From the NCBI GenBank assembly GCA_026985785.1, contig JALSPT010000248.1, forward strand, positions 1 to 6,898: a DNA stretch of 6,898 nucleotides, written 5' to 3'. The notes under the pieces are model-generated. The model saw only the letters and a program-made list of their open reading frames with translations. It made no database searches and was not told the DNA's origin. The translations under genes and the position numbers were made by a program. This DNA comes from Anaerolineales bacterium (lineage in GTDB: Bacteria > Chloroflexota > Anaerolineae > Anaerolineales > DRMV01). Shown piece after piece: positions 5,525-6,898 of this stretch (its first letter is position 1; every line of letters begins with the position of its first letter).

Positions 5525-5527
5525 GGA
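5523..5527 (+). promoter_or_regulatory. Shine-Dalgarno site of the M42 gene overlapping the upstream stop
   Basis: GAGGA lies 6 bases before ATG 5534. Its first two bases are the last two of the TGA ending the Pro/Thr-rich gene, an arrangement typical of translational coupling. It supports independent initiation of the peptidase at ATG 5534. Confidence 0.6.
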
Positions 5528-5533
5528 TATCCC

Positions 5534-6601
5534 ATGACCTTAGAACTTGCCGACTTTTTGCCCGAACTGCTGCGCCAGCCCGGCCTTTCGGGCACCGAAG
5601 CACCCGTGCGCGATTTCCTCGCCCGCCACTGGCAGCCCCTGGCCGACGACCTGCTGGTTTCCCCCATCGGCACGCTGACCGCCTTCCGCCGCGGCATTGC
5701 CCCCGAACCCCGCCCCCGCCTGCTCTTTGCCGCCCATATGGACACCATCGGCATGTTGGTCAGCCGCATTGAGGGCGAATTTTTGCACATCGCGCCCATC
5801 GGCGGCCTCGACCCGCGTGTGCTGCCCGGCCAGCAGGTCACCGTCTGGGCGGAAAGCGGCCCGCTGCCCGGCATCCTCACCGCCCCGCCCGACCCGCTTC
5901 TGCCGCCGGAAATGTGCGGCAAGCCGGTGCCCCTCACCCACCTGCTGGTGGACGTCGGCCTGACCGCCCGCCAGGTGGCCCGCCGCGTGCGCGTCGGCGA
6001 CCGCGTGGCCTTTGCCCAGCCGCCCGAAATGTTGGGCGAGGAGACCATCATGGGCCCCGGCCTCGACAACCGCGCCTCGGTGGCCGCTTTCACCTTAGCC
6101 CTGGAAGCCATGCAGAGCCGCACCCCGGCCTGGGATGTGTATTTTGCCGCCACGGTGCAGGAAGAGGAAACCTTGGGCGGCGCGCAGACCATTGCCTACG
6201 CTCTGCGCCCCGATGTGGCCGTGGCCGTGGATGTCAGTTTCGCCACTGGCCCTGGCGTGGGCGAGGCCAAAGGCTTCCCCTTGGGCGAGGGCATTTTGCT
6301 CGGCCTGGGGCCGAACATTCACCCCAAAGTCCACGAGGCGGTGAAAGCCGTGGCCGAGCGGCTGGAAATCCCCTACCACGTAGACTACCTGCCGACCCAC
6401 TCCGGCACCGACGCGATGGCGCTGCAAATTGCCGCCGCCGGCGCGGCCAGCATGGTGATCAGCATCCCGCTGCGCTACATGCACACGCCGGTGGAAATCG
6501 TCTCGCTGAAAGACATCCGCCGCGCCGCCCGCCTGCTGGCCGAGTTTGCCCTTTCCCTGCAGGCCGAAGACAAAGCCAATCTATTGACCTGGGAGGGCTA
6601 A
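5534..6601 (+). CDS. M42-family metallo-aminopeptidase (glutamyl aminopeptidase/endoglucanase-like)
   Basis: M42 enzymes are two-metal aminopeptidases, usually cytoplasmic and often forming tetrahedral dodecamers, that trim peptides from the N-terminus. The 355-residue length is normal. Expected active-site residues are all visible: H68 and D70 in AAHMDT, the bridging D178 in GPGLDNR, the base E210 and ligand E211 in VQEEETLGG, D233 in AVDVS, and the final ligand H317 in LRYMHTPVE. The N-terminal GLSGTEAPVRDFL (17-29) is also typical. The paired-metal motif order and MHTPVE favour M42 over M20. Some members were named endoglucanase from early reports; the peptidase role is better supported. 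No signal peptide begins at ATG 5534. It sits 9 bases after the Pro/Thr-rich gene, in the same frame, and 1 base before an ABM-like gene. Third codon positions are C-rich, unlike mazG. Substrate preference cannot be read from the sequence. Confidence 0.92.
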   Translation: MTLELADFLPELLRQPGLSGTEAPVRDFLARHWQPLADDLLVSPIGTLTAFRRGIAPEPRPRLLFAAHMDTIGMLVSRIEGEFLHIAPIGGLDPRVLPGQQVTVWAESGPLPGILTAPPDPLLPPEMCGKPVPLTHLLVDVGLTARQVARRVRVGDRVAFAQPPEMLGEETIMGPGLDNRASVAAFTLALEAMQSRTPAWDVYFAATVQEEETLGGAQTIAYALRPDVAVAVDVSFATGPGVGEAKGFPLGEGILLGLGPNIHPKVHEAVKAVAERLEIPYHVDYLPTHSGTDAMALQIAAAGAASMVISIPLRYMHTPVEIVSLKDIRRAARLLAEFALSLQAEDKANLLTWEG

Positions 6602-6602
6602 A

Positions 6603-6898
6603 ATGATCGTTCGTATGTGGCATGGACGCGTGCCCGCAACCAAAGCCAAAGCCTACCGAGAATTCCTCAACGCCCGCGCCATCCCCGATTACCGCTCGGT
6701 GCCGGGCAACCTGGGCGTTTATATTCTGGAACGCCCCGACGGCGAAGTCACCCACTTCATCACGCTCACCTTCTGGGAAAGCATGGAAGCCATCCGCGCC
6801 TTCGCCGGTGAGGAGGCGGAAAAGGCCAAATACTACCCCGAAGACCGCGATTTCCTGCTGGAGTTCGAGCCGACGGTGGTGCATTATGAGGTGGTGGG
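6603..6898 (+). CDS. ABM-like dimeric alpha-beta barrel protein (3'-truncated)
   Basis: 98 codons are visible and the frame is still open at the window end. The peptide resembles small proteins annotated as antibiotic biosynthesis monooxygenase (ABM) family: RMWHGRVPATKAKAYREFL (residues 4-22), SVPGNLGVYILER (32-44), FITLTFWESMEAIRAFAG (52-69), KYYPEDRDFLLEFEP (76-90) and HYEVV. The pG-x-G strand, the FWES-ME-IRAFAG helix and the late YYPED segment are the family's usual landmarks. Family members of this size are about 100 residues, so only a few residues are probably missing. The fold is a ferredoxin-like dimer; many members have no known substrate and the monooxygenase label should not be taken literally. 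Start ATG 6603 is 1 base after the M42 stop, with GGGAGGG (6591-6597) inside the end of the M42 gene, implying tight co-translation. Confidence 0.8.
   Translation, partial: MIVRMWHGRVPATKAKAYREFLNARAIPDYRSVPGNLGVYILERPDGEVTHFITLTFWESMEAIRAFAGEEAEKAKYYPEDRDFLLEFEPTVVHYEVV

Noticed and set aside
5500..5540. Selenocysteine decoding of TGA 5522
   Set aside because: No stable hairpin of SECIS type was seen immediately after the TGA, and neither M42 peptidases nor Thr/Pro stalks are known selenoproteins.
4960..5772. A 270-codon + strand frame overlapping the Pro/Thr-rich gene and the start of M42
   Set aside because: Its His/Tyr/Asp-rich middle is just the Pro/Thr repeat read in another frame, and it runs out of frame through the conserved M42 N-terminus.
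5200..6192. A 330-codon open frame on the - strand opposite the Pro/Thr-rich and M42 genes
   Set aside because: It is antisense to a gene with a full set of M42 metal-binding motifs, and its translation is low-complexity Gly/Val and Ser/Arg-rich. It is a by-product of C-rich coding DNA on the other strand.

Overview
The window looks like a high-GC bacterial chromosome. It most resembles Chloroflexota (Anaerolineae-type), for three reasons: the rpoA-rplQ-truA-rplM-rpsI gene order, a LysM protein on a long Thr-Pro stalk, and a second signal-anchored Thr/Pro-rich protein. This is an inference from gene style; no 16S or other lineage marker is present.

Positions 1-2351 form a translation gene cluster on the + strand. 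It holds the C-terminal end of RNA polymerase alpha (rpoA, cut by the window start), ribosomal protein L17 (rplQ), tRNA pseudouridine synthase A (truA), and ribosomal proteins L13 (rplM) and S9 (rpsI). Spacing is short (about 20-45 bases) and most starts have clear Shine-Dalgarno sites, as expected for one co-transcribed unit. truA is the exception.

Positions 2352-2609 are non-coding. A GC-rich hairpin without a U-tract follows rpsI. Next come two arrays of an 8-base unit in opposite orientation (2428-2491 and 2514-2593), which together form a long imperfect dyad ending just before the mazG ribosome binding site. This is the most unusual non-coding element here. Positions 2610-4067 encode a two-domain MazG protein: an N-terminal tetrapyrrole-methylase-like domain followed by a nucleotide pyrophosphohydrolase region.

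Positions 4113-4886 (- strand) encode a single-pass membrane protein with a Thr-Pro stalk and two LysM domains. Its probable intrinsic terminator lies inside the 3' end of the convergent mazG gene. A short divergent promoter region (4887-5011) separates it from a + strand unit: a 170-residue signal-anchored Pro/Thr-rich protein (5012-5524), an M42-family metallo-aminopeptidase (5534-6601), and a small ABM-like dimeric alpha-beta barrel protein (6603 to the window end, cut). The Pro/Thr-rich gene and the M42 gene share a reading frame and are separated by one TGA and three codons.

The + strand changes from G-rich to C-rich around 4900-5000, and codon third positions in the M42 and ABM genes favour C. 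The right-hand block may therefore have a different history from the ribosomal/mazG block. No tRNA, rRNA, CRISPR array, transposase or integrase was seen.
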